The position numbers were made by a program, and so were the translations under genes. A stretch of DNA of 64,000 bases from Streptomyces sp. Root1304 (GTDB taxonomy: Bacteria > Actinomycetota > Actinomycetes > Streptomycetales > Streptomycetaceae): contig NZ_LMEP01000022.1 in the NCBI RefSeq assembly GCF_001426405.1, positions 458,066 through 522,065 of the forward strand, given 5' to 3'. Numbering within the stretch: the stretch's first letter is position 1; the number at the start of each line of letters is the position of its first letter. Shown here in pieces: positions 50,946-59,578 of this stretch. The notes under the pieces were generated by a model, which searched no databases, had not been told where the DNA came from, and was given only the letters and a program-made list of their open reading frames with translations.

Positions 50946-52808
50946 TCAGTACGCCGCCGGGCGGTGGCCGATGTAGGTGCGCAGACGGGTCGTGTCGGCC
51001 GCCGTCCAGCCGGGTGGCGGGAGGACCGCCGCCCAGCCGTCGACGGCCCCGGCCCCGTAGCGATGGCCGTGCGGGGCGTCGACGCCGTACGACACCGTCA
51101 TGTCCACGGAGGTCTGCCAGAAGGCGACGAAGGGGAACCAGGCGATCTCGGGCGTGATGTCGGGCCCGAGGGGTTCGTCGAGCCAGGCGGGGCGGCTGAG
51201 GAGGAGGTCGGGCGACCACCAGACGACCGGGTCGGAGGCGTTCTGCAGATAGACCGCGCGCGGGTGTTCCCAGGCGGCGGCCGGGCGTGCGAGGTCGGTC
51301 TCGGGGAACTGGGCGAAGCGGATGTGGGCGCCGCCCCGGTACTGGGGGCGCCAGACCGGGCTGCCCGGATCGCGGTCGCGGCGGATCTCCCGGGAGATCG
51401 GGGAGAAGTTCGGGGCGCCCAGGAGGAGGGCGCCGTCGGTGGAGGCCAGCAGGTCGTCGGCGCCCTCGAAGGAGGCCTCGACGGCGTAGGCACCCAGGCT
51501 CTCGCCGGTGACGACGAGCCGGGGCCGCCGGTCGGCGGGGAGGGCGTCGAGCCGGTCGCGTACGGCGTCGAGGAGGGCGCGGGTCGCCTGCCCCGCCTTC
51601 TCCTTGTCGACCAGGAAGGAGACCCAGCTGGGCAGGTAGGAGTACTGGACGGCGACGATCGCGGTGTCGCCGCCGTACATGTACTCCAGGGCCTCGGCGA
51701 CCTTCGGGTCCACCCAGCCGGTCCCCGTGGTTCCCGCCACGGCGAGGACCGCGCGGTCGAAGGCCCCGGTGCGCTCCAGCTCGCGGACGGCGAGCCGGGC
51801 CTGCGCGGCGAACGGCGGTCCGTCCGCGAAGGCGGCGGGCAGCGCGGACGGCACGTACACGCGGACCGGGTCGCGGGCGGGCCGGCCGCTCCAGGCGGTG
51901 AGGGCGTCGCGGGTGGGCGTGGAGCCGGTGAAGTTGCGGCCCTGGAAACCGAGGCCCTCCCAGGGGACGAGCGAGCCCGGACCGCCGGAGACCAGCCGGG
52001 AGGCGGGGCGCTCGATGCCGTCCTTGGTGCCGCCGTTGGTGGCCTCGGCGATGCGGTCGGCGAGGTCGACGACGCCCCGGTCGAAGACCACGTCGCGGAC
52101 GCCCACGAGGACCACGAGCGCGGACAGGACCGCGCCGACGCCGAACGCGACGGGCCGGGGCAGGAGCCTGCCGAGCAGCCGTATCAGGGTGACGGAGCCG
52201 AGCCGTACGGCGCGGGCGACGAGGAGCGCGGCGAGCAGCAGGCCGAGGGCGATCAGCGCGATCATCGGCGTGTGCCAGGTGAGGGAGGGCGGCAGCTCCT
52301 GGAGGACCCGGAGCTCACGCTGCATCCGGGCGCTCTCGGAGATGAACGCGACGGCGAGGACCGGGCTGAGCAGCCAGTACACCTGCCAGCAGCGGGCCCG
52401 CAGCCACTCGGGGGGCCGCCGGCGCACGAAGAGCCGGACGATCCAGGCGAGGCCGGAGCCGAGGGCGTACCCGATGGTGGCGGTGATCCCGCCGACGAGG
52501 CCCTGGAGGTACCAGGGGCGGGGCACCAGGGAGGGCGTGAGGCTCGACCAGAAGAAGACGGTGGCGAAGCAGAGCGCGACGAGGTCGGGCCACCGGCGGA
52601 TGCGGTACGAGGGGTCCCGGCGGTCCAGATAGGGGCGGCGCGCGAAGGCGAGGAGCCGACGCGCGGCACGGCGCGGGAGCGGAGGGCGGGGGCCGGTTCC
52701 GGTACCCGGCTCGGGCCCGGGGTCCCGGCTGCCGAGGGCGTCCGGCGCCCTGCCGGACGCGGGTCCGGCGGACCGATCGGGGCTGGTGTTCCGGTCGGTC
52801 GAGGCCAT
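50946..52808 (-). CDS. Membrane-anchored alpha/beta hydrolase (Abhydrolase_9 type)
   Basis: 620 aa from ATG 52808. The N-terminal half has about five membrane segments (LVALCFATVFFWSSLTPSLV, GLVGGITATIGYALGSGLAW, TPMIALIALGLLLAALLVAR, VAFGVGAVLSALVVLVGVRD). The C-terminal half is an alpha/beta hydrolase with nucleophile motif RLVVTGESLGAYAVEASFEG and a late YGVDAPHGHRYG. This is a conserved actinobacterial membrane hydrolase family of unknown substrate, possibly acting on lipids. Confidence 0.9.
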   Translation of the reverse strand: MASTDRNTSPDRSAGPASGRAPDALGSRDPGPEPGTGTGPRPPLPRRAARRLLAFARRPYLDRRDPSYRIRRWPDLVALCFATVFFWSSLTPSLVPRPWYLQGLVGGITATIGYALGSGLAWIVRLFVRRRPPEWLRARCWQVYWLLSPVLAVAFISESARMQRELRVLQELPPSLTWHTPMIALIALGLLLAALLVARAVRLGSVTLIRLLGRLLPRPVAFGVGAVLSALVVLVGVRDVVFDRGVVDLADRIAEATNGGTKDGIERPASRLVSGGPGSLVPWEGLGFQGRNFTGSTPTRDALTAWSGRPARDPVRVYVPSALPAAFADGPPFAAQARLAVRELERTGAFDRAVLAVAGTTGTGWVDPKVAEALEYMYGGDTAIVAVQYSYLPSWVSFLVDKEKAGQATRALLDAVRDRLDALPADRRPRLVVTGESLGAYAVEASFEGADDLLASTDGALLLGAPNFSPISREIRRDRDPGSPVWRPQYRGGAHIRFAQFPETDLARPAAAWEHPRAVYLQNASDPVVWWSPDLLLSRPAWLDEPLGPDITPEIAWFPFVAFWQTSVDMTVSYGVDAPHGHRYGAGAVDGWAAVLPPPGWTAADTTRLRTYIGHRPAAY

Positions 52809-52884
52809 CCGAACAGCCTCGTACGCCCGTCCACCGGTACGCAATCGGATTTCGCCGCGGCCCGCGTCGGGGCGTCACGAAGGG

Positions 52885-53082
52885 TCAGCGCGCCGGGCCC
52901 TCACGGCGGGTGGGCGACGTGGGCGACACGCGCGGCTCGGACACCGCCGGGTCCTGGACCGGGGCGGAGCCGGGAGCGGTGGTCGGGGCGGCGGGCTCGG
53001 ACGCACGGCGGTCGGTGCGCTGGGCGCGGGAGGCCTCGGCGCGCAGCAGGGCCTGGAGGACGGCGAACGGGTCGACGGGCAT
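52885..53082 (-). CDS. Small hypothetical protein
   Basis: 65 aa from ATG 53082 with GAGGAG upstream. N-terminal amphipathic helix (MPVDPFAVLQALLRAEASRA), then a Ser/Pro/Ala-rich disordered tail. It lies between two other minus-strand genes; no family recognised. Confidence 0.6.
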   Translation of the reverse strand: MPVDPFAVLQALLRAEASRAQRTDRRASEPAAPTTAPGSAPVQDPAVSEPRVSPTSPTRREGPAR

Positions 53083-53144
53083 GGCGAAGCTCCTCGTGGT
53101 GCGGGGGTGTGAGTGATGTCGGGACTGCCGGGAGGCGGGGCCTC

Positions 53145-53528
53145 TCAGCAGCGCATCACCACGCACCGGAGCGCGTCCCCGCGCGGAGCGGGCACGGGAG
53201 CGGGAGCGGGGGCGTCGCGGTGGTCGCGGCCGCCACGGCGGAGGTGCGCGGGCCGGACCGGGCGCAGGCCCGTACGGTGCCGGCGGGCGCGGCCGGGCAG
53301 TCCGGCCTCGGTCGCGGCGGTGTCGTGCGTCTCGCCGCCCGGGTCGGATGCCGGGGCGGCTGTCGCGGGCCGGAGTTCGGCGCCGCCGCTGACCGTGGCG
53401 GCTCCGCTGCCGAACAGCGCGGCGAGGACGAGGAGCAGCGCGATCCAGCGGTGCCGCCCCCGCTCCGGGCGCGGGGGACGCCCCGCCGGGGTGGCGGGCG
53501 CGACGGTCGGCACGGGCTGGGGGCTCAC
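53145..53528 (-). CDS. Small membrane or secreted hypothetical protein
   Basis: 127 aa from GTG 53528. One hydrophobic segment at 28-46 (WIALLLVLAALFGSGAATV) after a Pro/Arg-rich N-terminus, consistent with a signal anchor. The rest is Arg/Pro-rich and low in information, with two Cys at the extreme C-terminus (LRCVVMRC). Coding is plausible but not certain. Confidence 0.5.
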   Translation of the reverse strand: MSPQPVPTVAPATPAGRPPRPERGRHRWIALLLVLAALFGSGAATVSGGAELRPATAAPASDPGGETHDTAATEAGLPGRARRHRTGLRPVRPAHLRRGGRDHRDAPAPAPVPAPRGDALRCVVMRC

Positions 53529-53654
53529 GGAGATCCGCCTGCCCCGTAGGGGGCGCCGGCCGACGCCCCGGAGGGGAGATCCGCCCGGGCGGCCTACGGC
53601 CGGGGCCCTTCTTTCACTGACCCGGCGGTGGCGCCTCCGGCCCCCGACCCGCCG

Positions 53655-55172
53655 TCAGGGTCGGGTGCCGGGCGCGGCGGCCGTCGGTGTCGCGGTGCCG
53701 GGCGTGGGCCCCCCGGCCGCCGCGCGCACGCGGCGGGCCGACATCCACGCGTACACGAGCACTCCGGCGAAGAGGAACAGGACGCCCTGGTAGACGGCGG
53801 CGTAGCCGGAGCCCGCGACCAACCAGAGGGAGAAGCCGAAGGCGGCGAGGGCGAGGACGGTGTCGCGGACCAGGCGGGAGCGGTGGACCCGGTCGGACTG
53901 TCCGGAGAGCAGGAAGTACAGCTGCGCGGCGGAGGAGAGCAGGTAGGGGACGGTGGCGGTGAAGGTGGTGACGAGGACGAGGGTCTCGAAGACCTGCTGG
54001 GTGCCGGACGTGTAGTTGTAGACGGTCAGCAGTGAGGCGAGGACGACGGTCACGACGACGCCGACGGTGGGGACCCCGCGCCGCTTGCGGGCGAAGGCCT
54101 TCGGGAACAGTCCGTCGCGTGCGGCGGCGTAGGGGGTCTGGGCGCTGAGCAGGGTCCAGCCGTTGAGGGCGCCGACCATCGAGACGAGGGCCATGCAGGC
54201 GACGGCGGCGCCGCCCCAGGAGCCGCCGAGCATGAGGTCGACGGCGTCCGTGAAGGGTGCGTCGGAGTCGACCAGCCGCTCGTGCGGGACGGTGCCGAAG
54301 ACGGAGAGGGTGGTGAGGAGGTAGAGGAGGGCGGCGGCGAGGGTGCCGAGGACGGTGGCACGGCCGACGTTGCGGCGCGGGTCGCGGACCTCGCCCGCGC
54401 TGACGGCGGCCGACTCGACGCCGAGGTAGCTGAAGAGCAGGATCGCGGCCGAGGCCGAGACGGCTCCGAGGGAGCTCTCGCCGCCGGCGTGGAAGGGGCC
54501 GAGGTTGGCGCTGTCGAAGAAGAAGAGACCGCAGACGGCGACGAGCAGCAGCGGCAGGAACTTGAGCACGGTGGCGACGAGCTGCACGGCGCCCACGTAG
54601 CGGGTGCCGGCGAGGTTGGCGAGGGCCGGGAGCCACTGGAGGAGGAGCGCGGCGGCGAGGGTGGCGGCCGTCGAGCCGTGGAGCGGGAGCAGCACGTCGA
54701 GGTAGCCGACGGCGGCGACGGCGAGGGCCGCGTTGGAGACCCACGTGGTGGCCCAGTACGACCAGGCCGTGAGGAATCCGGCGAAGTCGCCGAAGGCCTC
54801 GCGGGCGTAGACGTACGGTCCGCCGGTCGCCGGGTGGCGGTGGGCGAGCCGGCCGAAGACGAGGGCGAGCGCGACCGCGCCGAGGGTGAGGACGCCGAAG
54901 GCGACGAGGCTGACGGTCCCGTAGGGGGCGACGGAGGCGGGCAGCAGGAAGATCCCGCCGCCGATGATGTTGCCCATGACCAGGGCGGTCGCGACGGGGA
55001 GCCCGAAGCGACGGGCGTGCTTGCCGTCGACGGCCTTGCCGGTGTCGGCGGTGTTGGCGGTGCCGGCTGCGTTGCCGGTGTTCCCGGTGCTCTCGGTGCC
55101 GGCTGCGTTGCCGGTGTTGCCGGTGTTCCCTGTGCCGGGCCCGCTCTGTGGAGTTGTGGTGGCCGTGCTCAT
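53655..55172 (-). CDS. APC-family amino acid permease
   Basis: 505 aa with 12 predicted membrane segments. It opens with a low-complexity tail of repeats (GNTGN, AAGTES, TANTADT). The APA/AdiC-like core follows: ALVMGNIIGGGIFLLPASVA, HPATGGPYVYAREAFGDFAG, and FSYLGVESAAVSAGEVRDPR. It is a probable basic amino acid or polyamine antiporter. Standing alone, its substrate cannot be fixed. AAGGCGCCCC lies upstream as a weak ribosome site. Confidence 0.9.
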   Translation of the reverse strand: MSTATTTPQSGPGTGNTGNTGNAAGTESTGNTGNAAGTANTADTGKAVDGKHARRFGLPVATALVMGNIIGGGIFLLPASVAPYGTVSLVAFGVLTLGAVALALVFGRLAHRHPATGGPYVYAREAFGDFAGFLTAWSYWATTWVSNAALAVAAVGYLDVLLPLHGSTAATLAAALLLQWLPALANLAGTRYVGAVQLVATVLKFLPLLLVAVCGLFFFDSANLGPFHAGGESSLGAVSASAAILLFSYLGVESAAVSAGEVRDPRRNVGRATVLGTLAAALLYLLTTLSVFGTVPHERLVDSDAPFTDAVDLMLGGSWGGAAVACMALVSMVGALNGWTLLSAQTPYAAARDGLFPKAFARKRRGVPTVGVVVTVVLASLLTVYNYTSGTQQVFETLVLVTTFTATVPYLLSSAAQLYFLLSGQSDRVHRSRLVRDTVLALAAFGFSLWLVAGSGYAAVYQGVLFLFAGVLVYAWMSARRVRAAAGGPTPGTATPTAAAPGTRP

Positions 55173-55238
55173 GCGGTGGGGCGCCTTCCGTCGTACAAAT
55201 CCGGACCATCGTCCGGTAACGGCGAACAGGCGTCCAAA

Positions 55239-57452
55239 TCAGTGACTTTTGTCCGGTGCGACCGGCCCTTCCACCGGAAGAATTGATTCCGCTTCGTGTT
55301 CGGACGGCGAAATCTCCAGTGGACCCACCGACCCCAGCGGCACCTGCGGCCCCGAGGACTCCCCGAGCCAGCGCCGCAGCACCTGGTGCACGTGCTCCGC
55401 GCCGACCAGCTCCTCCCCCGACCCGACCGGCGGCGAGAGCTCCGGCGGCGACAGCAGGAAGGGGTGCGACTGCTCGCCGCCGAGCCCTCCGTGCGAGCCG
55501 ATCTGCTCCTCGAAGGCGTGCACGGCGCCGCTCGCCGGGTCGTACATCGAGTTGACCATGATGTCCGCGACGTGCGGGAAACCGTCGGTACGCCGTACCG
55601 CACGCGCCGCGCCCGGCCCGAAGACGGCCAGCGGTCCCCCGTCGTCGAGCGCGGAGACCGGCACCTCCGACCCGTCCCCGCCGAGCACCACCGAGCCGTG
55701 CTCGGCGCTCGCCACGAGCAGGAATCCGATGCCGGGATGGTGCGCGAGGGTGCGCAGCAGCGCCGGGTGGCGCCGGTCGATCTCCTCCCGGGTCATCCGG
55801 TGCGGCACGTCCGGGAAGGAGATCAGGCCGAGGTTCCCGGAGGCGAGGACGACCGGTTCGGAGGGCCGGGCGGGCAGCTCCCGCGCGGACTCGCCGTTCT
55901 CGTCCACGGGCCGGTGCAGCGCGAGCCGCAGGGCGTCCCTGGCCGCGTCCCGCGCCTCCGACCCTCCCCCGGACTCCGTCTGCGGGTGTCCCCACCGGGT
56001 CCGCCGCACCCGGCGCGACACGGGCAGCCCGCACCCGGCCCTGACGAGGTCCTTGAGCGTCAGCCCGTACGCCCCCTCGAAGGTCTCGCCGGGGCTCTGC
56101 CCGTGGTCGGAGAGGAGCACGATCCGGTACGGGCGGGGCGCGTGCTCGGCGACGGTCGCGATGAGCGCGATCGAGCGGTCGAGGCGGCGCAGCACCTGGT
56201 CGGTGTCCCGGCCGTGCGGGCCCGAGTGGTGCGCCACCTCGTCATAGGCGACCAGGTCGGCGTAGACGGCGGTCCGCCCGGCGAGCATGTCCCCCATCAC
56301 GGCGGAGACCACGACGTCCCGTTCCAGGACCGTGGCGAAGGCGCGGACGAAGGGGTAGGTGCCGCCGCGTGGGATCCGCGGGGTCTCGCGGCGCAGCAGC
56401 GCGCGGGTGGACTGGCCCATCTCGCGGAAGCACTCGGCGACGAACGAGCCCGCGGTGCGGACGGCGTTGGCGGGGTCGGAGAAGTACGCGAAGTAGCCGG
56501 CGCGCGAGCGGTTGCGCGGGCCGCGCCGGGCCGCCATCGACAGGACCAGCGCGAGCTGGTCGGCGCCGCCGCTGAAAAGGTTGCCCCGGGAGGCCCCGTC
56601 GAAGGTGAGGAGCCCGCCGCACCCGGTGCGGCGCACGGCCCGGCGCTGGAGCTCCACGGCGCTCGCGGGGCGGTTGGACACCATGATCCGGCCGGTGTCC
56701 TTCTCGTACCAGCGGAAGGCGGGCACGTCCTCGTTGGAGCCGTGCAGGATGCCGAGCTGGCTCGCGCCGGTCTGGCTCGACCAGTCCGTGCGCCAGGGGG
56801 TGAGCCGGTGGCCCGCGTCGAGCATGCCCGCGACCGTCGGCATCAGACCGTCGGCGACGGCGCCGCGCAGCACGTGGTGGCCGACGCCGTCGAGCTGGAG
56901 GAAGACCGTGCCGGGGGGCTGCTCGGACGATCCGCCCGGCCCGCCCGCATCGCGGGGCCGGGTGCGGCCGGTCAGCCGGTAGAGGCGGCGGCGGTACGCG
57001 TCGTCGTCGCGGACGGCGAGGGCGGTGGAGGTGGCGGAGGCGACGGCGGACATGACGGCGGCGACCACCACGGCGGTCTCGGGGGCGGCGGCGCCGCGCC
57101 CGTCGGGGATCAGCCAGAGGGCGACGAGCAGCAGCGATCCGTTGAGGAAGAACACGAGCAGGCCGAGCACCAGCGCCGGGACCAGCAGCAGCGCGCGGAC
57201 GATCAGCGGCCAGACGAGCGCGCCCAGCAGACCGAAGGCCCCCGCCGCGGCGGCGGCGGTCAGCGCCGTCCGCGTGAAGCTGTCACCGTCCGCGGACTGG
57301 AGCTGGAAGTCCGGGAGCAGCCCGGCGAGGACGAGCATGGTGAGCGTCGACACCGCCCAGACCACGATCACCCGTGCCAGCGTCCTGCCCGCGGACCGCC
57401 AGCGGTCGGCGCCACCCCATCGCCCGTCACCCACGCCCGCTACACCTTTCAC
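55239..57452 (-). CDS. Holin-4-like membrane domain fused to an alkaline-phosphatase-superfamily hydrolase
   Basis: 737 aa from GTG 57452 (AGGA 6 bases upstream). Residues 25-150 hold four membrane segments of the phage-holin-4 superfamily type (TLARVIVVWAVSTLTMLVLA, GLLGALVWPLIVRALLLVPA, VLGLLVFFLNGSLLLVALWL). From about 180 follows a type I phosphodiesterase/nucleotide pyrophosphatase domain (VFLQLDGVGHHVLRGAVADG; SSQTGASQLGILHGSNED for the nucleophile Ser/Thr region; RIVLLSDHGQSPG for metal ligands). Likely hydrolyses a phospho-ester at the membrane face. The substrate is unknown. Confidence 0.88.
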   Translation of the reverse strand: MKGVAGVGDGRWGGADRWRSAGRTLARVIVVWAVSTLTMLVLAGLLPDFQLQSADGDSFTRTALTAAAAAGAFGLLGALVWPLIVRALLLVPALVLGLLVFFLNGSLLLVALWLIPDGRGAAAPETAVVVAAVMSAVASATSTALAVRDDDAYRRRLYRLTGRTRPRDAGGPGGSSEQPPGTVFLQLDGVGHHVLRGAVADGLMPTVAGMLDAGHRLTPWRTDWSSQTGASQLGILHGSNEDVPAFRWYEKDTGRIMVSNRPASAVELQRRAVRRTGCGGLLTFDGASRGNLFSGGADQLALVLSMAARRGPRNRSRAGYFAYFSDPANAVRTAGSFVAECFREMGQSTRALLRRETPRIPRGGTYPFVRAFATVLERDVVVSAVMGDMLAGRTAVYADLVAYDEVAHHSGPHGRDTDQVLRRLDRSIALIATVAEHAPRPYRIVLLSDHGQSPGETFEGAYGLTLKDLVRAGCGLPVSRRVRRTRWGHPQTESGGGSEARDAARDALRLALHRPVDENGESARELPARPSEPVVLASGNLGLISFPDVPHRMTREEIDRRHPALLRTLAHHPGIGFLLVASAEHGSVVLGGDGSEVPVSALDDGGPLAVFGPGAARAVRRTDGFPHVADIMVNSMYDPASGAVHAFEEQIGSHGGLGGEQSHPFLLSPPELSPPVGSGEELVGAEHVHQVLRRWLGESSGPQVPLGSVGPLEISPSEHEAESILPVEGPVAPDKSH

Positions 57453-57598
57453 CCGTTTCCTGCCTCAAGCGTGGCACAACGCCCATGATCGGCGTGGAAA
57501 ACGGGTGACGGGGAGCGGCCCGGGTGTGTCAGGTCGACCCGGGTGCGTCAGGTCGAACGGAGAATCGCGTACGGAGGGGCGAGGTGCGACGCGCGGCG

Positions 57599-58003
57599 TC
57601 AGGCCCCGTCGTACCCGGCCGTCGGCATGGAGAGCCGTCTGTGCACCCCCGCCTTCGCCGCCGCGTCGTACGCCGGTTCGTCGACCGCGACGGTCTCCAC
57701 CCGCACCCCCCGCCGTTCGCATTCGGCCCGGAATCCGGGCACGGAGGTCACCGCGCGCGCGAGCACCCGCTCGTTGGCGGCGACGAAGAGGTCGACCGCC
57801 CCCGCCTCCACGTCCGCCCAGAGGGCCTCGTGGTCGGGCCGGATGCCGTAGAACAGCAGCTGGCGGGCGACCACGTATCCCTTGTCCTCGGCCCAGCGGG
57901 CGCACACCGCGTGCTGACCGCGTGTGTCCACAAGGAAGGGTTCGCTGTCCAGCTCTTCGAGCGGGGTGAGGCTGGCGATCGCCGCCACCCGAACGTCGTC
58001 CAT
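57599..58003 (-). CDS. Hypothetical protein, possibly related to resolvase catalytic domains
   Basis: 134 aa from ATG 58003. The arrangement HAVCARWAEDKGYVVARQLL, HEALWADVEAGAVDLFVAAN and FRAECERRGVRVETVAV recalls the fold of serine-recombinase N-terminal domains, but the catalytic Ser and Arg cluster is not evident. I would not assign a recombinase function. Single gene, convergent with no close neighbour. Confidence 0.75.
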   Translation of the reverse strand: MDDVRVAAIASLTPLEELDSEPFLVDTRGQHAVCARWAEDKGYVVARQLLFYGIRPDHEALWADVEAGAVDLFVAANERVLARAVTSVPGFRAECERRGVRVETVAVDEPAYDAAAKAGVHRRLSMPTAGYDGA

Positions 58004-58139
58004 GGGCCGACCCTACTGCGGTACGGCACGGCCGAACATCCTCCGGCACCCGCCCGGGACATTTACCCTCGTTACGGAGTTACGGAACGGCCCCGGACAT
58101 CGCGAACGGCGGCCGGCACCCAGGAGAACGGAAGGCGGC

Positions 58140-58919
58140 ATGCCGGTGGAGGTCACCTGGTGGGGTCACGCGACCTGCACGGTCGAGGACTCCGGGGTCC
58201 GCTTCCTCACCGATCCGCTGTTCGCGCGGCGGCTCGCGCACCTGCGGCGGCGGCGCGGCGCGGCGCCGCCGCACGAGGCGACGGTGGCCGAGGCGGTCCT
58301 CGTCTCGCACCTGCACTCCGACCATCTGCACCTGCCCTCGCTCGCCCGGCTCGCGCCCGGGACGCTCGTCGTGGTGCCGCGCGGCGCCCCGGCCGCCGTA
58401 CCGGGTCTGCGCAGGCTCGACGGGAACGGGCTGCGGCTGACCGAGGTCGAGGCGGGCGACACGGTGACGGTGGAGGGCGTGACGGTACGGGCCGTGCCGG
58501 CGCTCCACGACGGCCGGCGGCTGCCGGTGGGGCCGCACCGCGCGCCCGCTCTCGGGTACGTCGTCGAGGGCGAGGCGCGGACGTACTTCGCCGGGGACAC
58601 CGGGCTCTTCGACGGCATGGCGGAGGCGGTGGGCCCGGTGGACGTGGCGCTGCTGCCGGTCGGCGGCTGGGGCCCGTATCTCGGGCACGGTCACCTCGAC
58701 GCGGGCCGGGCCGCGCAGGCGCTCGCCGCGCTGTCGCCGGCCGCGGCGGTGCCGGTGCACTACGGCACGTACTGGCCGATCGGGCTCGACGGGGTGCGGC
58801 CGCACGAGTTCCACTCGCCGGGCGACGAGTTCGTACGGCACGCGGCCCGGCTCGCGCCGAAGGTGGCGGTCCACCTGCTCGGCCACGGCGAACGGGTGCG
58901 GCCGGAGGTCGCCCGGTGA
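58140..58919 (+). CDS. Metallo-beta-lactamase-fold hydrolase (UlaG-like)
   Basis: 259 aa from ATG 58140. Metal-binding HxHxDH in VSHLHSDHLHLPSL, TWWGHATCTVEDSGVRFLTD at the N-terminus, GDTGLFDG and VPVHYGTYWP for later ligands. The UlaG/lactonase-like group acts on small esters or phosphoesters. The stop overlaps the DedA start by 4 bp (GTGA), so the genes are translationally coupled. Confidence 0.92.
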   Translation: MPVEVTWWGHATCTVEDSGVRFLTDPLFARRLAHLRRRRGAAPPHEATVAEAVLVSHLHSDHLHLPSLARLAPGTLVVVPRGAPAAVPGLRRLDGNGLRLTEVEAGDTVTVEGVTVRAVPALHDGRRLPVGPHRAPALGYVVEGEARTYFAGDTGLFDGMAEAVGPVDVALLPVGGWGPYLGHGHLDAGRAAQALAALSPAAAVPVHYGTYWPIGLDGVRPHEFHSPGDEFVRHAARLAPKVAVHLLGHGERVRPEVAR

Positions 58920-59578
58920 TCGACGGGTTCACCCGGATCGTGGCCTCCGTGCGGGAGCTGCCGCCGGAGTCGACGCAGCAGGCCGTGGGGTATCCCTCGC
59001 TGTTCCTGCTCGTGGCGCTCGGCGCGCTGGTGCCGGTCGTGCCGACGGGTGCGATCGTCAGTTCGGCGGCCGTGGTCGCCTTCCACCAGTCCTCGCCGCT
59101 CTCGCTGCTCTTCGTCTTCCTGGTGGCGTCCTTCGCCGCCTGCCTCGGTGACGCGGCCCTGTACTGGCTCGGGCAGCGCGGGGTCCGGTCCCGCAACGGT
59201 TCGCGGTGGCTCGCGGCGCTGCGCGGCCGGGTCACGCCGGAGCGGCTGGCCCAGGCGCAGGAGCGGCTCGACACCCATCAGGTGTCCGTGCTCGTCCTGT
59301 CCCGGCTCGTGCCGGGCGGGCGCATCCCGGTGATGCTGGCGTGCCTGCTCTCGGAGATGCCGCTGCGTCGTTTCGTCCGCGGGGACATCGCGGCCTGTCT
59401 GGCGTGGGCGGCGACGTACCAGCTGATCGGGATCCTGGGCGGTTCCCTCTTCCCCGAGCCGTGGCAGGGGGTCGTCGCGGCGGTGGGCCTGACCCTGCTG
59501 GTCAGCGCGGTGCCCGCGCTGTGGCGTCGGGTCCGCGCGCCGAAGGTGGACGTGGTGTCAGGGCACGAGCACCCGTGA
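58916..59578 (+). CDS. DedA-family (SNARE-associated/VTT) membrane protein
   Basis: 220 aa from GTG 58916. VTT-domain features: LLVALGALVPVVPTGAIVSS, FLVASFAACLGDAALYWLGQ and SRLVPGGRIPVMLACLLSEM. DedA proteins are lipid scramblases or flippases for undecaprenyl phosphate and phospholipids. Coupled to the upstream MBL hydrolase; its 3' end overlaps the convergent MBL gene by 21 bp. Confidence 0.9.
   Translation: MIDGFTRIVASVRELPPESTQQAVGYPSLFLLVALGALVPVVPTGAIVSSAAVVAFHQSSPLSLLFVFLVASFAACLGDAALYWLGQRGVRSRNGSRWLAALRGRVTPERLAQAQERLDTHQVSVLVLSRLVPGGRIPVMLACLLSEMPLRRFVRGDIAACLAWAATYQLIGILGGSLFPEPWQGVVAAVGLTLLVSAVPALWRRVRAPKVDVVSGHEHP

Noticed and set aside
50217..53549. 1110-codon plus-strand frame
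   Set aside because: Antisense shadow of the membrane hydrolase; no motifs.
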